From positions 1 through 58,983 of the forward strand of contig NZ_QKWN01000005.1 in the NCBI RefSeq assembly GCF_007279655.1: a stretch of DNA of 58,983 nt, given 5' to 3'. The notes below the pieces were generated by a model that did no database searches, had not been told where the DNA came from, and saw only the letters and a program-made list of their open reading frames with translations. Positions 25,338-34,031 of the stretch are shown in pieces. The first letter of the stretch is position 1. Each line of letters opens with the position of its first letter. The position numbers and the translations under genes are program-made. Source of the stretch: Robertkochia solimangrovi (GTDB taxonomy: Bacteria > Bacteroidota > Bacteroidia > Flavobacteriales > Flavobacteriaceae).

Positions 25338-27770
25338 ATGGGTGCGCTATACAATTCTATCTGCTCACTATACCAGTATCTTTGGAAGTTCAGAAATTTA
25401 AAAATCTATGGGTTCGTTCTAGTAATCCTTCCGGTTCTCTTACTGAGTTGCCAGAATGCCGGAAACACTCCAGCTAATGAAAGTCCCTCGAAAAATGAAA
25501 ATGTAAACAGTCTCCCTTATCCGGACCCACCGTTCCACGGAAAAATAGGACGCACCTATAAGGATTCGGAAATGGACTGGCCAAAATTACCCTCACCACC
25601 AGAAGGTGCTCCGAATGTGATATTGATTATTCTGGATGATGTTGGATTTGGAATGACCAGTACCTTTGGCGGCTCTATCCCAACGCCTAATCTGGACAAA
25701 CTGGCTTCAAAAGGCTTAAAATATAACCGTTTCCATACCACAGCTATATGTGGACCCTCCCGAGCCGCATTGATTACCGGAAGAAACCACCACAATTCCG
25801 GTAGTGGATTCCTGGCTGAATGGGCAACCGGTTATCCCAGCTATACCACTATGATCCCCCGTAGCACAGCTACCGTAGCCAAAGTTTTAAAATACAACGG
25901 GATGAACACATCCTGGTTTGGGAAAAATCACAATACCCCGGATTGGGAAACGTCAGCGGTCGGACCTTTTGACAGATGGCCCACCGGATTAGGATTTGAT
26001 TATTTCTATGGCTTTAATGCAGGGGAAACTCATCAGTATTATCCGGTTATTTTTGAAAATACCATTCCGGTAGAGCCGGATAAAACTCCTGAGGAAGGAT
26101 ACCATTTCCAGACCGACATGACCGATAAAGCTATCAGCTGGCTGCAACTTCAGAAATCCATCTCTCCTGAAAAACCTGTGTTCATGTATTATGCTCCGGG
26201 AGCAGTGCACGCCCCTCACCATGTGACCAAAGAATGGAGGGATAAATTCAAAGGTAAATTTGATCATGGATGGGACAAGGAACGGGAAATCGTCTATGAA
26301 CGACAGAAGAAAATGGGGATTATTCCTCCGGATGCATTATTATCTCCCAGAAATGATTCTGTCCCCACCTGGGAATCCCGAAGCGACGAAGAAAAGAAAT
26401 TCTACACGTTACTCTATGAGAACTTTGCCGGATACCTGGCCTTTACAGACTACGAAGTTGGACGTTTATTGGATGTGGTTTACGAATTACCCGATGCCGA
26501 CAATACGCTAATTATTTATATAGTGGGTGATAATGGAGCAAGTGCCGAAGGTGGAAAAGAAGGAACTATCAATGAAGTCAAAGGGCTTAACGGTATTCCC
26601 AGTGAGATCAGTGAAAATCTTAAAAAAGCAGATGAAGTGGGCGGCCCCACTACCGAACCTCATTTTCCTATTGGATGGGCCTTTGCCGGCAACACTCCCT
26701 TCCCATGGGTAAAACAGGTGGCCTCACACTTTGGAGGTTCCAGAAATCCCATGGTAGTTTCCTGGCCTAAGGTCATAAAGGATTCGGGCGGAGTCCGATC
26801 TCAATTCCTGCACCTGATCGATGTAGTCCCCACAATTCTGGAAGCAACCGGTATTAAAATGCCCGCGGAGATCGATGGCATCAAACAACGCCCCATAGAT
26901 GGCAAATCCTTTATGTCCACCTTTGCCGATCCCAATGCTCCTGAAATCAGGACGACCCAATATTTCGAGGTATTTGCGAATCGCGCCTTGTATCATGAAG
27001 GATGGGTAGCAGCACATCAGCATACCTTCCCATGGAGACAGGATCTGGCTCCCGGATTTGAAAATGAAAAATGGGAATTGTACAATATTGAAGAAGACTT
27101 TTCTGAAGCGGTGAATGTCGCTGCAGAATATCCTGAAAAGCTGGAAGAGCTAAAAGGACTTTGGGAAGAAGAAGCAGAAAAATACCATGTATTTCCACTG
27201 GATGACCGGGGAGCCGGACGATTGGGAGTACCTAAACCGTCACCATTGGGAGACCGAACACGCTTTACCTTTTATGAAGGAGCTATCAGAATACCAGAAA
27301 CGGCTGCACCGAACACCAAAAACACTTCCTGGACGCTGGAAGCCATGCTTGAAACGACCGCCGGTCATAAGGATGGTGTGATTAACGCTATTGGCGGACT
27401 CGGGGCAGGTTACACGCTGTTTGTAAAGAATGGTTATCCAACCTTTATCTACAATTTCTTTGAGGCGGAAATCACTACCATTAAATCAAATAAAAAATTA
27501 CCAGACGGACTCGCAAGTGTCAAACTCACTTTCGACTATGAGGGTGGCGGAGCCGGAAAAGGTGGTATGTTTACACTGTTCATCAATGAAGAAAAAGTCG
27601 GCCAAGCCAAAGTGAACAGTACGGTTGGCGGACGCTACGGAATTGATACCTTTGGAATCGGAGCAGATACAGGGTCACCGGTTACCGAAGAATACGAGGC
27701 ACCAAATACATTCCAGGGACATATTGTAGAGGTCACTATTGATATTGCACCAAAAGATACTATGAAGTAA
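25338..27770 (+). CDS. Arylsulfatase-type lipoprotein (family S1)
   Basis: An 810-residue formylglycine-type sulfatase. The N-terminal signal ends VLLLSC, giving a lipoprotein. The metal site begins with [13 protein letters not shown], and the modification motif C138-G-P-S-R142 is followed by AALITGRN, so Cys138 should become formylglycine. Further sulfatase elements are GKNHNTPDW, the metal ligands in GDNGAS, and a late region (about 640-805) with a LamG-like beta-sandwich character. It most resembles the long S1_4-type arylsulfatases; the natural sulfate ester (polysaccharide, steroid or aryl) is unknown. No sulfatase-activating enzyme is in the window. It is the first gene inside the tRNA-Leu island. 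Confidence 0.92.
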   Translation: MGALYNSICSLYQYLWKFRNLKIYGFVLVILPVLLLSCQNAGNTPANESPSKNENVNSLPYPDPPFHGKIGRTYKDSEMDWPKLPSPPEGAPNVILIILDDVGFGMTSTFGGSIPTPNLDKLASKGLKYNRFHTTAICGPSRAALITGRNHHNSGSGFLAEWATGYPSYTTMIPRSTATVAKVLKYNGMNTSWFGKNHNTPDWETSAVGPFDRWPTGLGFDYFYGFNAGETHQYYPVIFENTIPVEPDKTPEEGYHFQTDMTDKAISWLQLQKSISPEKPVFMYYAPGAVHAPHHVTKEWRDKFKGKFDHGWDKEREIVYERQKKMGIIPPDALLSPRNDSVPTWESRSDEEKKFYTLLYENFAGYLAFTDYEVGRLLDVVYELPDADNTLIIYIVGDNGASAEGGKEGTINEVKGLNGIPSEISENLKKADEVGGPTTEPHFPIGWAFAGNTPFPWVKQVASHFGGSRNPMVVSWPKVIKDSGGVRSQFLHLIDVVPTILEATGIKMPAEIDGIKQRPIDGKSFMSTFADPNAPEIRTTQYFEVFANRALYHEGWVAAHQHTFPWRQDLAPGFENEKWELYNIEEDFSEAVNVAAEYPEKLEELKGLWEEEAEKYHVFPLDDRGAGRLGVPKPSPLGDRTRFTFYEGAIRIPETAAPNTKNTSWTLEAMLETTAGHKDGVINAIGGLGAGYTLFVKNGYPTFIYNFFEAEITTIKSNKKLPDGLASVKLTFDYEGGGAGKGGMFTLFINEEKVGQAKVNSTVGGRYGIDTFGIGADTGSPVTEEYEAPNTFQGHIVEVTIDIAPKDTMK

Positions 27771-27861
27771 AATCCGGTTTGGTTTACAATGTTTATTGAC
27801 TTAACTATGTTTCTGAATTATGCAAAGAATTTCAATTGGAAATTAATTAAGGAAGTGAACA

Positions 27862-28233
27862 GTGATAAGGAAAATAAAAAAGACGCTAAAGATTTTGATT
27901 CCCATTACATTTGCAACGATGCTTGCAGTGACACTATTAAAAGGAATGGACACCTCCATTCCCTTTTAATCTGACCAATGGAAATCGTGGCAGGAAACTG
28001 AATCAACATTGTTCATGCGTTGGGATATGATGAACAGTCTACGTGAAAATTATACCCTTACGGGCATGTCAAAACCTGAAATCTTGCAATTATTGGGCAA
28101 GCCTGATTCAGCAATTAAATCTGAATTCCGTTATTTTCTCGGACATACAAGATTTGGAATCAACACCGGTAGTCTGACACTTAAATTTGACGATGCTGAT
28201 AAGGTGGTTACTATTAATGTCTATCAGGGATAA
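27862..28233 (+). pseudogene. Small membrane/secreted protein interrupted by an in-frame stop
   Basis: A single reading frame from GTG 27862 encodes a basic N-terminus and hydrophobic helix (KTLKILIPITFATMLAV). It then hits TAA at 27967 and continues in the same frame as SDQWKSWQETESTLFMRWDMMNSL...LTGMSKPEILQLLGKPDS...TLKFDDADKVVTINVYQG to 28233. The downstream part has the layout of a common Bacteroidetes small-protein family (Trp/Arg-rich start, GM-KxEIxxLLGxP, YxLG, beta-strand end), which normally has an N-terminal membrane helix. The simplest reading is one gene killed by a nonsense mutation. The alternative is that the second half starts at ATG 28009 as an intact 74-residue protein. Confidence 0.55.
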
Positions 28234-28239
28234 AAATAA

Positions 28240-28737
28240 TCAGGCAACTCCATTCACAGAAAAATCAAAAAATTCCTTTTCCTCAATCCGATAGTTTATA
28301 TTCCAAAAATGGCTTCCTCCGTCCATTACAATAACGAAACTACTTTTCCAAGAATCATCAGTTCCTGAATATCCATTCCAAACAAAATTTACATGGATGA
28401 TTCTTTGTCCATTTTCATTAATTATTCCAACATACTGACGAATATACTTTCTCAGATTCTTATGAATTATAGGCCCATAATGTCTACCCTGATTAGGTTG
28501 GTTTCTGTTTATGAATTTTAGTTGATCTTTTAAACTCTTTTCCAATTCCATGATCTCCCTTTTGCTTGGGGTAAAGCGATTTTCTAAAGGTATTTCGTTT
28601 GAATAAGGAATTTCATAAATCCTCGAAAAAATCACTCCTTGAAAATCATCACTTGTAACAAGAACAGGGTTTTGAGAAAATGATGAAACCCAAATAAGAT
28701 TCAGCATAAGAACCCATGCTATTTTCAATGTATTCAT
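28240..28737 (-). CDS. Secreted protein of unknown function
   Basis: A 165-residue protein with a Sec signal (MNTLKIAWVLMLNLIWVSSFSQ). The mature part is polar with mixed strands and helices; YIRQYVGIINENGQRIIHVNFVWNG and FVIVMDGGSHFWNINYRIEEKEFFDFSVNG look like paired beta-strands. I recognise the general appearance of a Bacteroidetes-restricted hypothetical family, but no function. It converges with the interrupted gene, with only 6 nt between the stops. Codon use is more AT-rich than the chromosomal genes outside the island. Confidence 0.75.
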   Translation of the reverse strand: MNTLKIAWVLMLNLIWVSSFSQNPVLVTSDDFQGVIFSRIYEIPYSNEIPLENRFTPSKREIMELEKSLKDQLKFINRNQPNQGRHYGPIIHKNLRKYIRQYVGIINENGQRIIHVNFVWNGYSGTDDSWKSSFVIVMDGGSHFWNINYRIEEKEFFDFSVNGVA

Positions 28738-29543
28738 AATAATAAATTCCTGATATCAAGATAACGCATTTTCTGATAATCTCATACCCGAGCTGGTTAT
28801 ACGGTTCAAATCGCCCTAAAATCTTTCCGAACTAATACTATTTTGCCATTGGCTTACAGCCAATACAATGACATAATTACCCGGAAAAAAGGCTTTTTGT
28901 AGCAAATAAAAACCTATTTACAGGGCTTCCCAAAGGATTTGCAGCAAATCCATGAAAATCAAACTTTTTAAAACTGATTTGAAATGAGCTGGTTTTTAAT
29001 GCAACTCGGACAGTACAAATTACCGTCTAAAAAAGTCATTTACTTTAAATTTTCCTTGATTTTAGGGGGCTGCGGGCGCATTTACTTTAAATCCACCCAA
29101 AATTTAATATGCATCAAAACTCCAAAAAGCCCATATATTAAAAGGATTTTGGGCAAAAATAAACACCTGTAACATCGCGGCTGCGTGTTACCCTCTTGCT
29201 CTTCCCCTTTGATTTCAGAAGATAACATCAAGGTTATTCTGGAATTAATAAATTAATCCCAAAAGCTAACCGTTTAGTTCGGTAAGATATTTGGGGCTGA
29301 TGAAGGAATACCACTTCGAATTCAAGGTGAAAATAGCCGAATACAAACGTTTATAATTGTTTACGACCGGGCAATTGGATCTAGACAAACTTCATTAAAC
29401 AATTTTATCTTACGGAAATCCGTAAGAATAGTTCTAAGGTATTTTTTATTTTAGACGACTTTAATTAATATGTATACAATTGCATATAATCCATAGTTGG
29501 TAAAACGTTTTTACGGCCCCAGCTATTTACAAAAACATTTTCA
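28738..29543. other. Long non-coding gap with palindromes and direct repeats
   Basis: No gene can be supported across about 800 bp. It holds inverted repeats ATTGGCT/AGCCAAT (28848-28864) and GGATTTGC/GCAAATCC (28935-28951), and a 14-bp direct repeat CATTTACTTTAAAT (29037-29050 and 29079-29092). A short coding-like tail (about 29260-29355, MKEYHFEFKVKIAEYKRL then stop) may be a gene remnant. The end of the gap holds the nuclease leader at 29344-29460. Confidence 0.6.
29344..29460 (+). repeat. Nuclease leader repeat, copy A
   Basis: About 115 bp starting CAAACGT that aligns with copy B (30322-30440) over most of its length. Shared blocks include CAAACGT-T-TAATT, TAAACAATTT and the hairpin CTTACGGA / TCCGTAAG (29409-29426), then TATTTTAG. 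It precedes the NERD nuclease gene. Confidence 0.8.
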
Positions 29544-30302
29544 ATGATAATGGAATTCATAATTATCACCGCCATTATAATCTTTTATGGATTCTCCTAT
29601 TATTATAAAAAAAGGATTGCACCTAAAATAAAAGGTGCTCTGGGAGAGTACAGAGTAGCTTACAAGCTAAAACGTCTGAACAAAAAGGAATATATAGTAT
29701 TAAATGATATTTTATTAAAATACGGTAACTCCACCACTCAAATTGACCATATTGTAATTAGTAGAAGTGGAATTTTTGTAATCGAAACGAAAAACTATAA
29801 AGGATGGATTCATGGGCATCAAAACTCAGAGTATTGGACACAAACCATATATAAACATAAAAAGAAACTCCGAAATCCCATAAAACAAAATTGGGTTCAT
29901 GTATTCGCTATTAAAAAAACACTTTCTGAGTTTAATTACATTAAATATTTCCCAATTGTTGTATTTACTGGGAGTGGCATATTAAAAAACATTACTACAA
30001 CACTTCCCGTTATTTACAAAAAAAATCTTCTTAAAACAATTAAGAATTTAAATAAAGAAGAACATCTATCGTACAAGCAAATAAAATTAATTTCAAATAA
30101 ACTACATAAAAATAATATAGTCGACCGAAAAGAATATAGAAATCATTCAAAACAAGTTTCAAAACAGGTACAGGAACGAAAAATAAAGGAAAAACTAAAA
30201 ATATGTCCTAGATGTGGGAATAAACTCATTTACAAAAGAGGTAAATATGGAAATTTTTATGGATGTCAAAACTTCCCTAAATGTAAATATACATTGAACT
30301 AA
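29544..30302 (+). CDS. Membrane-anchored NERD nuclease with topoisomerase-type zinc finger
   Basis: A 252-residue protein with one N-terminal membrane helix (about 4-21). A NERD nuclease-related domain follows (GALGEYRVAYKL, QIDHIVISRSGIFVIETKNYKG), with the D68 ... E81-x-K83 pattern of the PD-(D/E)XK fold. A basic linker leads to a C-terminal C4 zinc finger of the topoisomerase I type (CPRCG ... CQNFPKC, about 221-247). Such proteins are predicted to cut or bind DNA, often in defence or mobile-element settings. The gene is strongly AT-rich with Lys/Ile/Asn-rich coding. It lies inside the island, ahead of the Mrr-type gene, and carries the same leader type. Confidence 0.9.
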   Translation: MIMEFIIITAIIIFYGFSYYYKKRIAPKIKGALGEYRVAYKLKRLNKKEYIVLNDILLKYGNSTTQIDHIVISRSGIFVIETKNYKGWIHGHQNSEYWTQTIYKHKKKLRNPIKQNWVHVFAIKKTLSEFNYIKYFPIVVFTGSGILKNITTTLPVIYKKNLLKTIKNLNKEEHLSYKQIKLISNKLHKNNIVDRKEYRNHSKQVSKQVQERKIKEKLKICPRCGNKLIYKRGKYGNFYGCQNFPKCKYTLN

Positions 30303-30321
30303 ATTGACCACTAACCTCCTT

Positions 30322-30440
30322 CAAACGTCTGTAATTATTTACTGGCAGTTAATTGAGTGAAAATAAACTACACTAAACAATTTACGCTTATGGAATTCCG
30401 TAAGAATATTTCTATAGAATTTATATTTTAGTGGAGTTAA
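30322..30440 (+). repeat. Nuclease leader repeat, copy B
   Basis: Second copy of the leader at 29344-29460. The hairpin is conserved with a wobble change: CTTATGGA / TTCCGTAAG (30387-30404). It ends 10 nt before the Mrr-type gene start and may carry its promoter (TATTTTAG-like box at 30424-30431). Confidence 0.8.
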
Positions 30441-30449
30441 GAAGAAAAT

Positions 30450-31691
30450 ATGAAGAAATTATCATTCAAGGAAGCAGCCAAAAAAATTTTAAAAGAAGCT
30501 GACGAACCTCTTTCCGCAAAAGAGATTACTCATATTGCTTTGAATGAAGACTTGATCGAAACTTCGGGAGCAACGCCTGAAGCAACTATGGCAGCACAGC
30601 TTTATACTGACACTGGCAAATTCAAAAAAGTAGGCAAAGGACTTTTCGCTCTTGTAAAACAAACAGAATCTGCCAAATCACCACTTTTAGCCATTCAAAA
30701 TCAAAATAGCCTTGTTAAACAAAAATTGATTGAAACAATTCAGGAAATGGATCCATTTCAATTTGAATTTTTAGTCGCTGAGCTTTTAAATAAAATTGGA
30801 TATGAAAACGTAGAAGTGACTAAAAGAAGTGGAGACAAAGGTATTGATGTAATTGGGAATTTAACTGTTGGAGGACTTACAAACGTCAAAACAGTTATTC
30901 AGGTAAAGCGATATAAAACGGGAAACAATATTTCTGGTAAATATATAACACAATTAAGGGGTAGTGCAGAGGTTGATCAGAGAGGGCTAATAATTACAAC
31001 CTCCAATTTCACAAAAGATGCAATCAATGAATCAAAGGCAATAAATAAAATGCCGGTAGCCCTGGTTAATGGCCAAAAACTGATTGAACTTTTGTTTAAA
31101 TATAAAGTTGGCGTTAAGGAAGAAATAGTGAGCGTTTTCTCAATAGACACTGAACTTTTTGAAATTGAATTGAATGATTCAACAAAGAATGGTACTGAAA
31201 ATAAAAGCCGATCAATTTGGCCTCTCCCAGGAGGTAATTATGCTTATATCGAAACTCTTAATCAACTTTTAGATCGAATCTCTGAAAAAGAAACTTCAAG
31301 AAATGAAATGATTGATTGGTTTGTTAAATCCTTTGATAATGTTACTTCCAGGAATACAGCTTATGGTTATTTAAATGTTCCTAAAAACATGGGACTAATT
31401 GAACTCAAGGATGGTTATTATAATTTGACAATTGCGGGTAAACATTATCGAGACAATAAGAATCTGGAATTTCTGTTTAATACAATTTCTAAAAATATTC
31501 TTGCTTTCGAGGAAATACACCAGTTTCTTTTGAGTAGTACAGAACCAAAATCCGAAGAAGAGATTTTGGAATATGTAAATGAAAATTTTGATGTGAATTG
31601 GAGCACCCTGGCTCAGGTCAATTTTCGACTATTTTGGTTAATCAACCTTGGAAAAGTAGAAAAAACCGAAGCGGGATATATTGGAATATAA
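30450..31691 (+). CDS. HARE-HTH / Mrr-type restriction endonuclease
   Basis: A 413-residue protein. The N-terminal HARE-HTH domain (about 3-70, SFKEAAKKILKEADEPLSAKEITHIAL) is a winged helix thought to sense modified DNA. The Mrr catalytic domain (about 97-215) shows FEFLVAELLNKIGYENVEVTKRSGDKGIDVIG and VIQVKRYK; D133 and Q151-V-K153 are the PD-(D/E)XK active-site residues. The C-terminal part (about 260-413) looks like further winged-helix modules. This layout fits type IV restriction enzymes that cut methylated foreign DNA. No methyltransferase is nearby, as expected for type IV. AT-rich; last gene before the distal tRNA repeat. Confidence 0.9.
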   Translation: MKKLSFKEAAKKILKEADEPLSAKEITHIALNEDLIETSGATPEATMAAQLYTDTGKFKKVGKGLFALVKQTESAKSPLLAIQNQNSLVKQKLIETIQEMDPFQFEFLVAELLNKIGYENVEVTKRSGDKGIDVIGNLTVGGLTNVKTVIQVKRYKTGNNISGKYITQLRGSAEVDQRGLIITTSNFTKDAINESKAINKMPVALVNGQKLIELLFKYKVGVKEEIVSVFSIDTELFEIELNDSTKNGTENKSRSIWPLPGGNYAYIETLNQLLDRISEKETSRNEMIDWFVKSFDNVTSRNTAYGYLNVPKNMGLIELKDGYYNLTIAGKHYRDNKNLEFLFNTISKNILAFEEIHQFLLSSTEPKSEEEILEYVNENFDVNWSTLAQVNFRLFWLINLGKVEKTEAGYIGI

Positions 31692-31706
31692 CAAATGAAT
31701 TCCCCT

Positions 31707-31778
31707 ATTCCCACCTCGAGTACAGCGAAGCCTTGTGAAATGAAAATTTCGCAAGGCTTTTTTATTTTATGGAATTTC
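31707..31778 (+). repeat. 72-bp direct repeat (attR-like) with tRNA-Leu 3' fragment
   Basis: Copy of 25009-25080 with one mismatch. Its first 16 nt (31707-31722) are the tRNA-Leu 3' end without the rest of the tRNA, followed by the same terminator hairpin (31728-31765). It marks the right border of the island, 15 nt past the Mrr-type gene. Confidence 0.93.
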
Positions 31779-31881
31779 GATTGGCATACTACTTTAAAAT
31801 CTTGATCTCACATCGATCCCTCTAAATTAAATTCTATCAAATTTTTAGAAATAATTTTATCAAAGTGAATTTGTCATACTA

Positions 31882-31889
31882 TACCTTTG
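31882..31889 (+). promoter_or_regulatory. -7 element of the aguBA operon
   Basis: TACCTTTG, an exact TAnnTTTG match, lies 88 nt upstream of the aguB ATG and just outside the island repeat. The -33 box is weak. Confidence 0.5.
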
Positions 31890-31977
31890 CTTCGTAAATT
31901 TAAAGAGTGTTTTAATTTCAACAGAGTTCAGGAATGGCACTTATACCCGTTTGGAGACTCTGATATAATTTGATAAG

Positions 31978-32865
31978 ATGAAAAGAAAATATTCCATAGC
32001 TGTTGTACAGCTCAACCTTAATGACACCGCAGCCAACAATTTGAAAAAATGTATGGAATGGGTGAAAAAAGCTGCAAAACAAGGCGCCGAGGTGATCTGC
32101 CTGCCGGAACTTTATAGCAGCCATTACTTTTGTCAGAGTGAGGATGTAGATAACTTCGCTTTGGCGGAACCCTTATACAGTACTTCTTTTATCGCCTTTA
32201 GCGAACTGGCGAAAGAATTAGGGGTGGTCATCATCGTGCCTTTCTTCGAAAAAAGAATGGCTGGAATCTATCATAACAGTGCCTATATCATCGATACCGA
32301 CGGATCGGAAGCCGGACTCTACCGTAAGATGCATATTCCGGACGATCCGCATTTCTATGAAAAGTTCTACTTCACTCCCGGAGACCTCGGATTTAAAACC
32401 ATCCCGACAAAGGTCGGACAGATCGGCACACTGATCTGCTGGGATCAATGGTATCCGGAAGCTGCACGATTGACTGCCTTACAAGGAGCTGAAGTGTTAT
32501 TCTACCCTACGGCGATCGGCTGGCACCCTTCTGAAAAGGAAAAATATGGCACCAATCAACACGGCGCCTGGATGAATGTCATGAAAGGACACGCTGTTGC
32601 CAACGGCACGTATGTAGCTGCGGCTAACAGAATAGGTCTGGAAAAATACCTGCCCGATACCGACGGACTCGAATTCTGGGGAGCTTCCTTTATCGTAGGT
32701 CCGCAGGGTGAGATCCTCGCCCAGGCCTCTCACGATCAGGAAGAGATCCTTATGGCAGAGGTCGATCTGGATCATCAGGAGAACGTTCGTCAAAACTGGC
32801 CTTTCTTCAGAGACCGAAGAATCGATTTCTATGGGAATATCACCAAAAGAGCCATTGAAAAATAA
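31978..32865 (+). CDS. aguB: N-carbamoylputrescine amidase
   Basis: Hydrolyses N-carbamoylputrescine to putrescine, CO2 and ammonia. The 295-residue nitrilase-superfamily protein has the Glu-Lys-Cys triad: E44 in CLPELYSSHYF, K117 in YRKMHIPDDP and C154 in LICWDQWYPEAA. The segment HGAWMNVMKGHAVANGTYVAAANRIG and the C-terminal FFRDRRIDFYG are typical of AguB. It stands 4 nt before aguA, so the two make a complete agmatine-to-putrescine route. The arginine decarboxylase that supplies agmatine is not in the window. Confidence 0.95.
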   Translation: MKRKYSIAVVQLNLNDTAANNLKKCMEWVKKAAKQGAEVICLPELYSSHYFCQSEDVDNFALAEPLYSTSFIAFSELAKELGVVIIVPFFEKRMAGIYHNSAYIIDTDGSEAGLYRKMHIPDDPHFYEKFYFTPGDLGFKTIPTKVGQIGTLICWDQWYPEAARLTALQGAEVLFYPTAIGWHPSEKEKYGTNQHGAWMNVMKGHAVANGTYVAAANRIGLEKYLPDTDGLEFWGASFIVGPQGEILAQASHDQEEILMAEVDLDHQENVRQNWPFFRDRRIDFYGNITKRAIEK

Positions 32866-32869
32866 TCCT

Positions 32870-33916
32870 ATGACCAAGTCACGTAGATTCCCTGCTGAAT
32901 GGGAAAAACAAAGTGGAATCCTGCTTTGTTTTCCGGCTAATGGAAATGATTGGCCCGGAAAATATCAGGCTATCCAATGGGCTTTCGTCGAATTCATCAA
33001 GAAAGTCTCCGAGTATGAAAGCGTCTATCTCATGGTTGCAAATGAAGATCTGAAGGAGAAGGTCGCAGAAATGCTCGACAGGGCAAATGTCGATTCGGAT
33101 AAGATCCAGTATATCATTGAAAAGACCAACCGCAGCTGGATGCGGGACTCCGGTCCAATCATTGTCGAGAACGATGATAAGTCGAAAGAAGCGATCAACT
33201 TCAATTTCAACGGTTGGGCAAAATATAAGAATTACCGACTCGATAAGAATGTTCCGGAATCGGTAGGCAAGGCGTTAGGACTCCCCGTAACTGTGGCTAC
33301 CTATAATGGGAAACCGGTAGTTCTGGAAGGCGGTGCTATCGATACCAATGGTAAAGGTACGATCATGACCTCGGAAGAATGCTTATTACATCCGGATATC
33401 CAGGTTCGAAATGCCGGCTTTACCAAAGAAGATTATGAGGCTGTCTTCAAAGAATATCTCGGTGCCACCAACGTGATCTGGCTGGGTAACGGTGTGGAGG
33501 GTGATGATACACATGGCCATATCGATGACCTTTGCAGATTCGTCGATGAAGATACTATCGTAACAGTAGTGGAATCCGACAGTAAAGATGCTAATTACAA
33601 GGCTTTACAGGATAACCTCGAACGCCTGAAAAATGCAACCCTGGAGAATGGCAAAGCTCCAAAGATCGTAGAACTGCCAATGCCTAAAAAGCTGGTCTTC
33701 GAAGATCTCCGTTTGCCGGCAAGCTATGCCAATTTTCTGATCGTCAACGGTGCCGTATTGGTGCCCACTTTTAACGATCCGAATGACCGAAAGGCTCTGA
33801 ATATCCTGGCGGATTGCTTTCCGGATCGCGAGATTATCGGCATCAGTGCCATCGACCTTATCTGGGGCTTTGGTACGCTGCATTGTTTGAGTCAGCAAAT
33901 TCCGGTATTGGGATAG
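32870..33916 (+). CDS. aguA: Agmatine deiminase
   Basis: Converts agmatine to N-carbamoylputrescine and ammonia. The 348-residue protein of the guanidino-modifying family carries NRSWMRDSGP, VVLEGGAIDTNGKG and the catalytic GDDTHGHIDDLCRF. The nucleophile C339 lies in GTLHCLSQQIP. The open frame extends upstream into aguB, but ATG at 32870 gives the correct family N-terminus (MTKSRRFPAEWEKQ). It follows aguB by 4 nt, and the pair produces putrescine for polyamine synthesis. Confidence 0.96.
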   Translation: MTKSRRFPAEWEKQSGILLCFPANGNDWPGKYQAIQWAFVEFIKKVSEYESVYLMVANEDLKEKVAEMLDRANVDSDKIQYIIEKTNRSWMRDSGPIIVENDDKSKEAINFNFNGWAKYKNYRLDKNVPESVGKALGLPVTVATYNGKPVVLEGGAIDTNGKGTIMTSEECLLHPDIQVRNAGFTKEDYEAVFKEYLGATNVIWLGNGVEGDDTHGHIDDLCRFVDEDTIVTVVESDSKDANYKALQDNLERLKNATLENGKAPKIVELPMPKKLVFEDLRLPASYANFLIVNGAVLVPTFNDPNDRKALNILADCFPDREIIGISAIDLIWGFGTLHCLSQQIPVLG

Positions 33917-33975
33917 TCAATTATTTAAGACAAAATAACAGCCCGTCTTTGTGTTGTTTTACAAATGATATTCTC

Positions 33976-34002
33976 GAGCCGATCATGAATTGTGATCGGC
34001 TC
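33976..34002 (+). terminator. Stem-loop after aguA
   Basis: GAGCCGATCA (33976-33985) pairs perfectly with TGATCGGCTC (33993-34002) around a 7-nt loop. There is no T-run, so efficiency is uncertain. Its arm sequence resembles the stronger terminator at 56746-56782. Confidence 0.6.
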
Positions 34003-34031
34003 ATCCATTAATTAATAATACCCTGATACTC

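Noticed and set aside
27789-27974. 61-residue frame overlapping the interrupted small gene
   Set aside because: A different frame from the recognisable family sequence, low-quality composition.
28984-29172. 62-residue frame in the island gap
   Set aside because: Composition unlike coding DNA of the window; it overlaps the 14-bp repeats and has no homologous pattern.
25081-31706. Integrase or transposase inside the island
   Set aside because: No frame shows a tyrosine or serine recombinase motif or DDE transposase, and no IS-type inverted ends were seen.
31707-31722. Second tRNA-Leu gene at the right border
   Set aside because: Only the last 16 nt of the tRNA are present; no anticodon or 5' arm.
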